Positions 45,670-54,707 of a stretch of DNA of 64,000 nt are shown here, one piece after another. A model generated the notes under the pieces. It saw only the letters and a program-made list of their open reading frames with translations, ran no database searches and was not told the origin of the DNA. Numbering within the stretch: position 1 is the first letter of the stretch; each line of letters starts with the position of its first letter. The DNA is from Mxb001 sp964537955 (GTDB lineage Bacteria; Actinomycetota; Actinomycetes; S36-B12): the NCBI GenBank assembly GCA_964537955.1, contig CAZICY010000003.1, forward strand, positions 34,123 through 98,122, given 5' to 3'. The position numbers and the translations under genes were made by a program.

Positions 45670-45676
45670 GCGCGCC

Positions 45677-46009
45677 TCAGGAACGACGCAGCTTCTCGAG
45701 GGCTTCCTCGAGGATGGCCGCCCCGTCAGCGTCGCTGCGACGCTCCTTCACGTAGGCCAGATGGGTCTTGTAGGGCTCGATCTTCGGCGGCGCCGGGGGA
45801 GCCTGTTCGTCCTGGCTCGCGGGCCACCCGCAGCGGGGGCAGTCCCAGGTCTCGGGAACCGGTGCGTCCGCGGCGAAGCTGGGAGTCGTCTCGTGTCCCC
45901 GGGCGCACCAGAAGGTCACGAAGACGCGCGGTGCGGTCTCGCCGCGCTCCGCCTCGCCCATGGGACCCGCGCCGACGCGGCTGCCCCGGATCGCACTACC
46001 TCCGGCCAC
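45677..46009 (-). CDS. Second RbpA-family RNA polymerase-binding protein
   Basis: This 110-residue RbpA paralogue has an N-terminal tail AIRGSRVGAG. Its core carries a clearer zinc-ribbon than the first copy (Cys35, His39, Cys57, Cys60 in FWCARGH and CPRCG). A Pro-rich linker with few basic residues leads to a reduced sigma-interaction motif, KTHLAYVKERR, instead of RTHWDMLMERR. The C-terminal helix is acidic at its start. It may bind a different sigma factor or bind more weakly. The GTG at 46009 has AGGAGG 3 nt upstream. It follows secG, a place where RbpA-like genes also occur in other actinobacteria. Confidence 0.82.
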   Translation of the reverse strand: MAGGSAIRGSRVGAGPMGEAERGETAPRVFVTFWCARGHETTPSFAADAPVPETWDCPRCGWPASQDEQAPPAPPKIEPYKTHLAYVKERRSDADGAAILEEALEKLRRS

Positions 46010-46060
46010 GGATCCTCCTCGATGCGAGCGTTGATGCAGGGAACGGGGACATGCGGTCGA

Positions 46061-46309
46061 TCACGTGCCGGTGCGGACCAGGAGTCCGACGGCGACGATC
46101 GATGCCGCCCAGATGAGCCCGATGCCGATCGTCAGACGGTCGAGGTTCTTCTCGGCGACGGACGAGCCGCCGATCGACGAGCTCACCCCACCCCCGAAGA
46201 GGTCCGACAGACCGCCACCCTTGCCGCGATGCAGCAGGATCAGCACCACCAGCAGGATGCTCGTGATGACGAGCAGGATCGCCAGCGCGATGACCAGCAC
46301 GGTCGTCAC
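46061..46309 (-). CDS. secG: Preprotein translocase subunit SecG
   Basis: This roughly 82-residue protein has two membrane helices (about 2-24 and 58-78) separated by the conserved HRGKGGGLSDLFGGG loop. It is an accessory subunit of SecYEG. GTG 46315 and 46309 are both possible; the second is favoured because AGGAG lies 7 nt before it, against 1 nt. The gap to tpiA (46316-46376) holds a CCCTGG/CCAGGG hairpin and a TACCGT box but no clear terminator. Confidence 0.88.
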   Translation of the reverse strand: MTTVLVIALAILLVITSILLVVLILLHRGKGGGLSDLFGGGVSSSIGGSSVAEKNLDRLTIGIGLIWAASIVAVGLLVRTGT

Positions 46310-46376
46310 GAGCACTCTCCTCTCCCCTGGCCCACGGGACTCCCAGGGCCGGCGACGACGGTATCACGCAGGGACC

Positions 46377-47174
46377 TCACGACCCGTCCTCCGCCGGGGG
46401 CAGCAGGCGGTACCGCACGATCCCGACGAACTCGTCCGGGTCCAGGCTTGCTCCCCCGACGAGGCACCCGTCGACATCGGGCTCGGCCATGATCGCGGCC
46501 ACATTGGACACCTTCACCGAGCCGCCGTAGAGGATGCGCACGTCGTCCGCGGCTCCGCCCGATCGCTCGCGCAGGAGCTCCCGGATGGCACCGCAGACCT
46601 CCTGGGCGTCGGCGGGGGTGGCCACCTCGCCCGTGCCGATGGCCCACACGGGCTCGTAGGCGATCACGAGCGACGACAGGGCCTCCGGCTCAAGATCGTC
46701 CAGCCCGGCCGACACCTGCGCGAGCACATGCTCGACCTGGCTTCCCTGCTGCCGCACGGCAAGGCCCTCTCCCACGCACAGGATGGGCACGAGCCCATGG
46801 CGGCGGGCGGCGCGCACCTTGGCGGCGGCGATGTCGTCGCCCTCCGCGTGATACTCCCTGCGCTCGCTGTGCCCGACGAGGACGTAGGTGCACCCCAGCT
46901 TCGCCAGCATGGCGCCCGAGATCTCCCCGGTGTAGGCGCCCGAATCATGCACGGAGATGTCCTGTGCGCCGTAGGTGATCCGGTAGCCGTCACCATCGAT
47001 CAGGGTCTGCACCGAGCGCAGGTCGGTGAAGGGCGGTATCACCGCAACGTCCACGGCGTCGTAGTCGGCGTCATTAAGCGCGAAGGCGAGCTTCTGCACG
47101 AGGGCGATGGCCTCGAGGTGATTCACGTTCATCTTCCAGTTGCCCGCCATCAGTGGGCGACGACCGTCGGTCAT
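46377..47174 (-). CDS. tpiA: Triose-phosphate isomerase
   Basis: This 265-residue TIM barrel has Lys14 in GNWKMN, the electrophilic histidine in LVGHSERRE, the catalytic glutamate in AYEPVWAIGTG and the C-terminal LYGGSV and LVGGASL. It overlaps pgk by ATGA and is part of gap-pgk-tpiA. Confidence 0.96.
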   Translation of the reverse strand: MTDGRRPLMAGNWKMNVNHLEAIALVQKLAFALNDADYDAVDVAVIPPFTDLRSVQTLIDGDGYRITYGAQDISVHDSGAYTGEISGAMLAKLGCTYVLVGHSERREYHAEGDDIAAAKVRAARRHGLVPILCVGEGLAVRQQGSQVEHVLAQVSAGLDDLEPEALSSLVIAYEPVWAIGTGEVATPADAQEVCGAIRELLRERSGGAADDVRILYGGSVKVSNVAAIMAEPDVDGCLVGGASLDPDEFVGIVRYRLLPPAEDGS

Positions 47175-48378
47175 GGACTGCCTTCCTCGAGGACGGATAC
47201 ACCGGGCAGGACTCGGCCTTCGAGGAGCTCCAGGCTCGCCCCGCCCCCTGTCGAGATATGCCCGAAGAGTCGCTCGTCGATGCCCAGGGCGCGGATGGCC
47301 GCGGCAGAGTCTCCGCCCCCCACCACCGTGAATGCCGACGACCGCGCCATGGCCTCCGCGACAGCGCGCGTGCCTTCGGCGAAGGCAGCGATCTCGAACA
47401 CGCCCATGGGGCCGTTCCACACGATCGTGCGCGCATCCGCAAGGGCTGCGCCATAGAGCCGCGCGGTCTCCGGCCCGATGTCCAGCCCCTTCCATCCCGG
47501 CGGGATCTCCCCCGCGCTCACCACGCGGACGGGAGCCTGCGGCGAGACCTCCTCGGCGATGACGACATCCACCGGCACCAGGATCTCCACTCCGCGCTGG
47601 CGAGCACGCTCCAGGATGTCTCGCACGGTCGGAACGAGGTCCTCCTCGAGGAGGGAGTCGCCGACGGAGAAACCCTCGGCGCGCAGGAAGGTGAAGGCCA
47701 TCCCACCGCCGATGAGGATCCGGTCCACGCGCTCCAGCAGGTGGCCGATCACGGCCAGCTTGTCGGACACCTTCGCGCCCCCGAGAACCACCGCGTAGGG
47801 CCGCTCCGGGTCGACCAGGACCTTGTCGAAGCTCGCCAGCTCGGCCTCGACCAGCAGACCCGGGGCATGGGGCAGGGCTCGCGCGATGTCCGTCACCGAC
47901 GCCTGCTCGCGATGCACGACGCCGAAGCCATCGCTCACGAAGGCATCAGCCCAGTCGGCCCACTCCGCGGCCAGCGCGCGGCGATCCGCGTCGTCCTTGC
48001 TCGTCTCCCGCGGGTCGAAGCGCACGTTCTCCAGGAGTGCAACGTCACCATCAGCCAGGCCTGCGACGGCCGAGGCCACGGCATCGCCCGTCACTGCAGG
48101 GACGAAGGTGACCGGGCAACCGAGCAGGTCACCCAGCCGCGCCGCGACTGGCGCGAGGGACAGCCCAGGATCCGCGACACCCTTCGGGCGTCCGAGGTGC
48201 GCCAGGACGACGACCCGTGCGCCCGCGTCGCGCAGGGCGGCGATGGTCGCCACGCTCGCCCGGATCCGGCCGTCGTCGGCGATCGACACGGAGTCGCCCG
48301 TCCGCGCCAGGGGGACGTTGAGATCGCTGCGCACGATGACGACGCGACCGGCGACATCGAGGCGCGCGAGTCGGTCGC

Positions 48379-48382
<4 letters not shown>
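47171..48382 (-). CDS. pgk: Phosphoglycerate kinase
   Basis: This 403-residue kinase has VIVRSDLNVPL, HLGRPKG, LLENVRFDPRE, VLGGAKVSDKL, the nucleotide segment VWNGPMGVFE and GGGDSAAAI near the end. The GTG at 48382 overlaps the gap stop (GTGA). Length is normal. Confidence 0.96.
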
Positions 48383-49386
<1,004 letters not shown>

Positions 49387-49471
49387 GACGTTCTCCTGGG
49401 TCGGGGCGCCGCCCGGCGGCGCCGTGTTCTCCTGGGTCGGGCCGGCGCCCATCGGCGCCCTTAAGCGGTCG
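49387..49471 (-). repeat. Duplicated structured leader of gap
   Basis: A 16-bp unit GTTCTCCTGGGTCGGG (plus strand) occurs twice, at 49390-49405 and 49426-49441, a 36-bp period. On the minus strand each copy carries an AGGAG ribosome-site core, but only the copy nearest gap precedes a start codon. Each unit is flanked by a GGCGCC-based inverted repeat: a 9-1-9 palindrome at 49405-49423 and a 6-4-6 hairpin at 49444-49459. TAGGGT at 49483-49478 is a candidate -10 for this leader. Confidence 0.6.
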
Positions 49472-49503
49472 CCGCCAACCCTACCGTACGCGTTTACAGA
49501 ACC

Positions 49504-50517
49504 TCAGGCGTCGAGCTCCGCGTGGAGCTCGGCCTCAAGAGCGTCGATATCGGCCTCTGCGAGCGCCGCGTCCGTGCCGGGGATGCCCAGCTCAGCGGCG
49601 CGCTTGTCCGCCGTGGCGAGCAGGCGGCGGATGCGGCCAGCCACGGCGTCCTTAGTCATGGGGGGGTCGGCGAGGGCTCCCAGCTCCTCCAGGCTGGCCT
49701 GCCGGTGCTCCAGGCGCAGTCGGCCTGCCTCGGCCAGGTGGTCGGGGATCTCCTCGCCCAGGATCTCCATGGCGCGCCGGACGCGCGCCCCGGCGGCCAC
49801 GGCGGCCCGGGCGGAGCGCCGGAGGTTGGCGTCGTCGAAGTTGGCGAGGCGGTTGGCCGTGGCCCGGACCTCACGACGCATGCGCCGCTCCTCCCAGACC
49901 AGGACCGAGGAGTGTGCCCCCATGCGCGTAAGCATGGCGCCGATCGCATCACCGTCTCGGATGACGACCCGGTCGACGCCACGCACCTCCCGCGACTTTG
50001 CGGGGATACCGAGCCGACGGGCGGCGCCGACGAGGGCGAGCGCGGCCTCCGGACCCGGGCAGGTGATCTCGAGAGCCGCAGAGCGACCGGGCTCCGTGAG
50101 CGACCCGTGGGCGAGGAACGCACCGCGCCACGCCGACTCCGCATCGCAGACGCCCCCGGAGACGACTGCGGGCGGCAGCCCACGAACAGGTCGACCGGAA
50201 CCGTCCACGAGGCCGGTCTGGCGCGCGAGATGCTCGCCGCCGTTGATCACGCGTACGACGTAGCGCTGCGCCTTGCGCAGGCCGCCTGCCTGGACGATCG
50301 CGATCTCGCTTTCCTGGTTGTAGACCTCGGTCAGGTCCTTGCGCAGCCGCCGAGCGGTCGCACCGGTATCCAGGTCGGCTTCCACCACGATCCGGCCGGC
50401 CACGATGTGCAGCCCCCCTCCGAACCGCAGCAGCGACGACACCTCAGCCTTGCGGCAGCACGACTTCGTCACGGGCAGACGACTCAGCTCGTCCTTCACC
50501 TCAGCGGTCAGGGCCAC
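49504..50517 (-). CDS. whiA: DNA-binding protein WhiA (sporulation/cell-division regulator)
   Basis: This 337-residue protein has the LAGLIDADG-like homing-endonuclease fold in its N-terminal half (GGGLHIVAGRIVVEADLD...RGAFLAHGSLTEP). The C-terminal helix-turn-helix is ASLEELGALADPPMTKDAVAGRIRRLL. WhiA controls division genes in actinobacteria. The GTG at 50517 has no ribosome site; CAGGAT lies 6 nt upstream, a one-mismatch version of the leaderless box. It lies 45 nt after yvcK. Confidence 0.94.
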   Translation of the reverse strand: MALTAEVKDELSRLPVTKSCCRKAEVSSLLRFGGGLHIVAGRIVVEADLDTGATARRLRKDLTEVYNQESEIAIVQAGGLRKAQRYVVRVINGGEHLARQTGLVDGSGRPVRGLPPAVVSGGVCDAESAWRGAFLAHGSLTEPGRSAALEITCPGPEAALALVGAARRLGIPAKSREVRGVDRVVIRDGDAIGAMLTRMGAHSSVLVWEERRMRREVRATANRLANFDDANLRRSARAAVAAGARVRRAMEILGEEIPDHLAEAGRLRLEHRQASLEELGALADPPMTKDAVAGRIRRLLATADKRAAELGIPGTDAALAEADIDALEAELHAELDA

Positions 50518-50562
50518 CGCGCCATCCTGCCATGGTCCACAAGGGCCATCGGATGCCTCCCG

Positions 50563-51465
50563 CTAGACCAGGTCGGCCAGGGCCGCGGCGAGGCGCTCCG
50601 GGTCATGGAGCCCAGGAGCGGCCATCACGTCGGCGAGGGCGACGCGAGCACCGAGACCCTCGGCCGCGAGCACGAACCCCTCCACGTCGTCCAGGGCGCG
50701 TGGATCCGCGACCACCGCGTCGAGCCCGATCCCGGGAGCGAACGCAGCCCAGGTCTGCAGGTAGCGGACCGCGGTGAAGCCCTCGGTCTCGCCCGCCTGT
50801 GGACCCGCGTTGAGGACCAGGATCCTGCGGGCCGTCGTATCGCGCAGCGCCTGCGCGATCTGCGGGATCAGCACATGGGGCAGGACGCTGGTGAACCACG
50901 AGCCCGGGCCGATGATCACCTGCGATGCGCCGCGCACGGCCGCCACCGCCTCGGGGCAGGCACGCGGCGTGCCGGGTGCGAGGCGCAGTGACACGATGCG
51001 CCCGCGTGCGCTCGTCACGTGCGCCTGCCCGTGCACTTCGCGTGTTTGACCGTCGGCCTCCTGCACGTCCGCGATGATCTCGACGGGATCCAGGCAGTTG
51101 GGAAGCACTCGCCCCCGGGCCCCGAGCACCAGTCCGAGCCGGTCCAGCCCTGCGACGAGGTCCCCCGTCTCCTCCCACAGGGCGACGAGGATGAGGTTGC
51201 CGAGGGCGTGGCCTTCGACGTCCCCGGAGCCCCCGAAGCGGTGCTGGAGGACGCGGGTCCACAGGCCCTCCTCGGCGAGTGCGGCCAGTGCCATCCGCAG
51301 GTCGCCAGGCGGGGGCACCCCCAGGTGCGTGCGCAGCCTGCCGCTCGAGCCCCCGTCGTCGCCGGTCCCGACGATCGCGACGGGCTCGATCCCGAGCCGG
51401 CGCAGCGCGCGCAGGGAGACCGAGAGTCCGTGCCCGCCCCCGAGGGCGACGACGGACACGCTCAT
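50563..51465 (-). CDS. yvcK: Gluconeogenesis factor YvcK/CofD-like (UPF0052)
   Basis: This 300-residue protein has VVALGGGHGLSVSLRALR, the TGDDGGSSGRLR segment, PPPGDLRMAL and GHALGNLIL. YvcK binds UDP-GlcNAc and affects cell-wall synthesis on gluconeogenic carbon. It overlaps rapZ by ATGA. Confidence 0.93.
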   Translation of the reverse strand: MSVSVVALGGGHGLSVSLRALRRLGIEPVAIVGTGDDGGSSGRLRTHLGVPPPGDLRMALAALAEEGLWTRVLQHRFGGSGDVEGHALGNLILVALWEETGDLVAGLDRLGLVLGARGRVLPNCLDPVEIIADVQEADGQTREVHGQAHVTSARGRIVSLRLAPGTPRACPEAVAAVRGASQVIIGPGSWFTSVLPHVLIPQIAQALRDTTARRILVLNAGPQAGETEGFTAVRYLQTWAAFAPGIGLDAVVADPRALDDVEGFVLAAEGLGARVALADVMAAPGLHDPERLAAALADLV

Positions 51466-52334
51466 TCCCGCCCGAGGTCGCGGTGCACGACCACCGACTC
51501 GATGCCCATGGGCGACAGCCGCCGGGCCGTCTCCTCCGCCAAGGCAACGCTCCGGTGCTTGCCCCCCGTGCAGCCGACCGCAACCGTGACATAGCGCTTG
51601 CCCTCGCGCAGGTAGCCCTCCGCCATGATCTGGAGCAGCCGCGTCGCCTCGTCCAGGAACGCCTGCGCTGCGGGTGTCTCCACGACGTAGGACCGCACGT
51701 CCGGATCCAGTCCGGTGCGCTCGCGGAGCGCGTCGTCCCAATGGGGATTGGGAAGGAATCGGGCGTCGAGGACGACGTCGGCATCGACCGGGATCCCGTA
51801 CTTGAACCCGAAAGACATCACCGTGGCACGCAGGGGTGCCGCATCGCCTCCGAACGCAGCCTCGACGCGGTGGCGCAGCTCGTGCACGTTCAACTGGCTC
51901 GTGTCGATCACCAGGTCTGCGTCCGCCCTCAGACCGGCGAGGGCAACCCGCTCGCGGCGCAGGCCGTCGACCAGCCGCTCCCCCTGCTGGAGCGGATGGG
52001 GACGCCGATTGCTCTCGAACCTGCGCACGAGGCTCTCGTCGGAGGCCTCCAGGAAGAGGATTCGCACGTCGCGACCCTCATCCCGCAACTGCGCAAGGGC
52101 ACGCTCGGTGTCGTCGAAGAACCTGCCGCCGCGCACGTCCACGACCACGGCCACGCGCGCGTCCGCTCCGTCGTCGCCGAGTGCTCGCACGGTCTCGGGG
52201 ATGAGCCCGGGTAGGAGGTTGTCGACGACGAACCAGCCCCGATCCTCCAGCGCCCGTGCGGCAGTCGATCGGCCAGCACCGCTCATGCCGGTGACGAGGA
52301 CGACCTCGGCAACGCCCGTCGCGCCCTGACTCAT
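51462..52334 (-). CDS. rapZ: RapZ family nucleotide-binding protein
   Basis: This 290-residue protein has a P-loop GMSGAGRST (16-24), FVVDNLLPGL, RFESNRRPHPL and the C-terminal SFGFKYGIP and VAVGCTGGKHRSV. In E. coli RapZ senses UDP-GlcN precursors through small RNAs. The actinobacterial function is less clear. It overlaps uvrC and yvcK by four bases each. Confidence 0.93.
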   Translation of the reverse strand: MSQGATGVAEVVLVTGMSGAGRSTAARALEDRGWFVVDNLLPGLIPETVRALGDDGADARVAVVVDVRGGRFFDDTERALAQLRDEGRDVRILFLEASDESLVRRFESNRRPHPLQQGERLVDGLRRERVALAGLRADADLVIDTSQLNVHELRHRVEAAFGGDAAPLRATVMSFGFKYGIPVDADVVLDARFLPNPHWDDALRERTGLDPDVRSYVVETPAAQAFLDEATRLLQIMAEGYLREGKRYVTVAVGCTGGKHRSVALAEETARRLSPMGIESVVVHRDLGRE

Positions 52335-54241
52335 GACCGCACCTCCGGCGCCAGCATCTCATCCGCTTCCGCCGCGTCCGGGGACGGCGCGGCATCGACG
52401 TTCGGAGACGCGGCCGCCAGCGACGTGAGGATGCGCTCGGCGAGCCCCGGGCCGATGCCCGGCACCGCCTGGAGCTCCTCCGCCGTGGCGCGGCGGACGG
52501 CGGCAACGGAGCCGAAGGCGCGCATGAGCGACTTCGCCTTCTGTGGCCCGAGTCCGGGAATGTCGTGCAGGGCGCTGCGCGTCCTGGCCTTGCGGGTGCG
52601 GCGCTGGTAGCGCAGGGCAACGCGATGCGCCTCGTCGCGCATACGCTGGAGGAGGTAGAGACCCTCGCTGCCACGCGGCAGGATCACGGGATCCTGTGCC
52701 TGAGGAAGCCACACCTCCTCGAGCCGCTTGGCCAGGCCGATGACGACGACGTCGTGCACGTCTCTCTCGCGCAGCGCGCCCGCGGCTGCCTGCACCTGCG
52801 GCTGCCCCCCATCGATGACGAGGAGCTGCGGTGAGTAGGCGAATGCGCGGCGCCGAGTGTCATCCGCCTCCGCAGCCGGAGGACGGAACCTCCTCAGGAC
52901 GATCTCGCGCACGGCGGCGGTGTCATCCCGGGAGCCCTCCTCGGACAGGCCGAAGGTGCGGTACTCGCGGGGGCGAGGCGCACCGTCCTCGAAGACCACC
53001 ACGGCCCCGACGACTCCCTCTCCGCCCAGGTGAGACACGTCGATCGTCTCGATGCGCAGCGGCGCCTGGGGCAGACCCAGTGCGCCCTGTATCTCGCTGA
53101 GGGCCTGGCTGCGCGAGGTGAGGTCTCCTGAGCGCCTGGCCTTGTGCAGGGCCAGTCGCTGCTCGGCGTTTGCGCGTGCGGTCTCGAGCAGGTCGCGCTT
53201 GGACCCGCGCCGGGGCGTGCGGACGTCGACGTTCCTGCCCCGTCGCCACACGAGCCACTCGGCGACGTCGGGGGGCACTGCCCCGGGGACCAGGATCTCG
53301 GGCGGGCACTCCCCGGCCTCGTCGACGAGGGTCACCAGGAGCCGCCCCAGGAGCTCGGCCTCGTCGGAGTCGTCCGTCCTTTCGACGATGTAGCTGCGCT
53401 GACCGCGGATGCGTCCGTCGCGCACGTGGAAGACCTCGAAGGCCGCCTCCAACTCGTCCGTGTCCATTCCCACGACGTCGGCGTCGACCGACTCGTCGAA
53501 CACCACGGAGTTGCGCTCCAGGGCACGCTCGAGCGCGCCGAGGTCGTCGCGCAGCCGCGCTGCGCGCTCGTAGTCCTGCGCGGCCGACGCCTCCAGCATC
53601 TGCTCCGTCAGTCGCCTGTGGAAGTCCCGTGCGCGACCACCGAGGAAGGCGCACAGGTCATCGGCGATCTGCCGATGTTCCTGCGGCGTGACGCGTCCGA
53701 CGCACGGGGCGGAGCACTTGCCGATGTCGGCGAGCAGGCAGGGACGCCCGGACCGGCGAGCGCGGTCGAAGACCCCTGCGCTGCAGGTGCGCACCGGGAA
53801 GACACGCAGGAGCGCATCCAGGGTGCCGCGGATGGCCCAGGCGTGCGCGTAGGGCCCGAAGTAGCGCGTCCCGGACCGCTTGGCACCGCGAGTCACCAGC
53901 GCACGAGGGAACTCCTCGCCCAGGGTGACGGCCAGGTAGGGATAGGACTTGTCGTCTCGGTAGCGCACGTTGAAGCGCGGGTCATACTCCTTGATCCACG
54001 CGTACTCGAGCTGGAGGGCCTCCACCTCGCTGCCCACGACCGTCCAGTCGACGTTGGCCGCGGCCTCCATGAGGGACCTCGTACGGGGGTGCAAGGACCT
54101 CGGGTCGGCGAAGTAGGAGCCGACACGGGAGCGCAGCGACTTGGCCTTGCCGACGTAGATCACGCGCCCGTCGGCGTCGCGGAACCGATAGACCCCGGGC
54201 TGGTCGGGAATGCCGGCAGGTCTGTCGATACTGCCGCTCAC
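52331..54241 (-). CDS. uvrC: Excinuclease ABC subunit C
   Basis: This 636-residue UvrC has a GIY-YIG endonuclease at 7-90 (PGVYRFRDADGRVIYVGKAKSLRSRV in that region), a Cys-rich stretch, a UVR helix pair near 205-240, the RNase H-like nuclease (IETIDVSHLGGEGVV) and a C-terminal tandem helix-hairpin-helix (DIPGLGPQKAK and AVPGIGPGLAE). The last 30 residues are acidic and unconserved. The GTG start at 54241 lacks a clear ribosome site. It starts 13 nt after the Rieske gene. Confidence 0.95.
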   Translation of the reverse strand: MSGSIDRPAGIPDQPGVYRFRDADGRVIYVGKAKSLRSRVGSYFADPRSLHPRTRSLMEAAANVDWTVVGSEVEALQLEYAWIKEYDPRFNVRYRDDKSYPYLAVTLGEEFPRALVTRGAKRSGTRYFGPYAHAWAIRGTLDALLRVFPVRTCSAGVFDRARRSGRPCLLADIGKCSAPCVGRVTPQEHRQIADDLCAFLGGRARDFHRRLTEQMLEASAAQDYERAARLRDDLGALERALERNSVVFDESVDADVVGMDTDELEAAFEVFHVRDGRIRGQRSYIVERTDDSDEAELLGRLLVTLVDEAGECPPEILVPGAVPPDVAEWLVWRRGRNVDVRTPRRGSKRDLLETARANAEQRLALHKARRSGDLTSRSQALSEIQGALGLPQAPLRIETIDVSHLGGEGVVGAVVVFEDGAPRPREYRTFGLSEEGSRDDTAAVREIVLRRFRPPAAEADDTRRRAFAYSPQLLVIDGGQPQVQAAAGALRERDVHDVVVIGLAKRLEEVWLPQAQDPVILPRGSEGLYLLQRMRDEAHRVALRYQRRTRKARTRSALHDIPGLGPQKAKSLMRAFGSVAAVRRATAEELQAVPGIGPGLAERILTSLAAASPNVDAAPSPDAAEADEMLAPEVRS

Positions 54242-54254
54242 CGTCTGGGCCCGC

Positions 54255-54695
54255 TCAGGCGAGGATGACCTGGTCGTCCACGACCTCGACCTGGACGGGA
54301 GCGAGACCGGAGGTCGCCGGCCCCGTGAGGACCGCGCCGTCCTCGGCCGAGAAGAGCGACCCGTGACACGGGCACAGGATCTCGTTGTTGACGACCTCGC
54401 TCACCAGGCAGCCCTGATGCGGGCACACGGCGGTGAAGGCGCGGACGTCGCCCTCGGCAGGCTGGGTGACGACGACCTTGGGCCCGTCGTAGACCACTCC
54501 GGACCCCACGGTCACCTGGTCCACCGGCCCGAGGACCTCTCCGGTCGGGGCGGCACCGCTGGACTCCGGGGCGGGTGCGGTCGACGAGGCGGCTCCGCCG
54601 TCACTCGACCCGCCGCAGGCGGCGAGGGCGGCGGCGGCGCCCAGGGCTCCACCGGTGACGAGGACGGTCCTGCGGGCGACGGGGTTAGCGGTCAT
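54255..54695 (-). CDS. Rieske [2Fe-2S] lipoprotein with Tat-like signal
   Basis: This 146-residue protein has an N-terminal ARRTVLVTG twin-arginine-like motif and a lipobox LAAC, followed by a Ser/Gly/Ala linker. The Rieske domain has CPHQGC and CPCHGS (both ligand boxes) in the disulfide-containing form. It is probably exported folded through Tat and anchored outside. No partner cytochrome is adjacent, so its electron donor is unknown. TAGCCT 6 nt before the ATG gives a leaderless start. Confidence 0.87.
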   Translation of the reverse strand: MTANPVARRTVLVTGGALGAAAALAACGGSSDGGAASSTAPAPESSGAAPTGEVLGPVDQVTVGSGVVYDGPKVVVTQPAEGDVRAFTAVCPHQGCLVSEVVNNEILCPCHGSLFSAEDGAVLTGPATSGLAPVQVEVVDDQVILA

Positions 54696-54707
54696 GGGGC
54701 AAGGCTA
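54696..54707 (-). promoter_or_regulatory. Leaderless promoter of the Rieske gene overlapping the uvrA stop codon
   Basis: On the minus strand TAGCCT (54707-54702) is exactly 6 nt before the ATG at 54695. Its TAG is the stop codon of uvrA. Confidence 0.5.

Noticed and set aside
49387..49452. N-terminal extension of gap from the ATG at 49452
   Set aside because: The extension is Pro/Gly-rich repeat sequence from the duplicated leader, and a good ribosome site precedes the family-consistent GTG at 49386.
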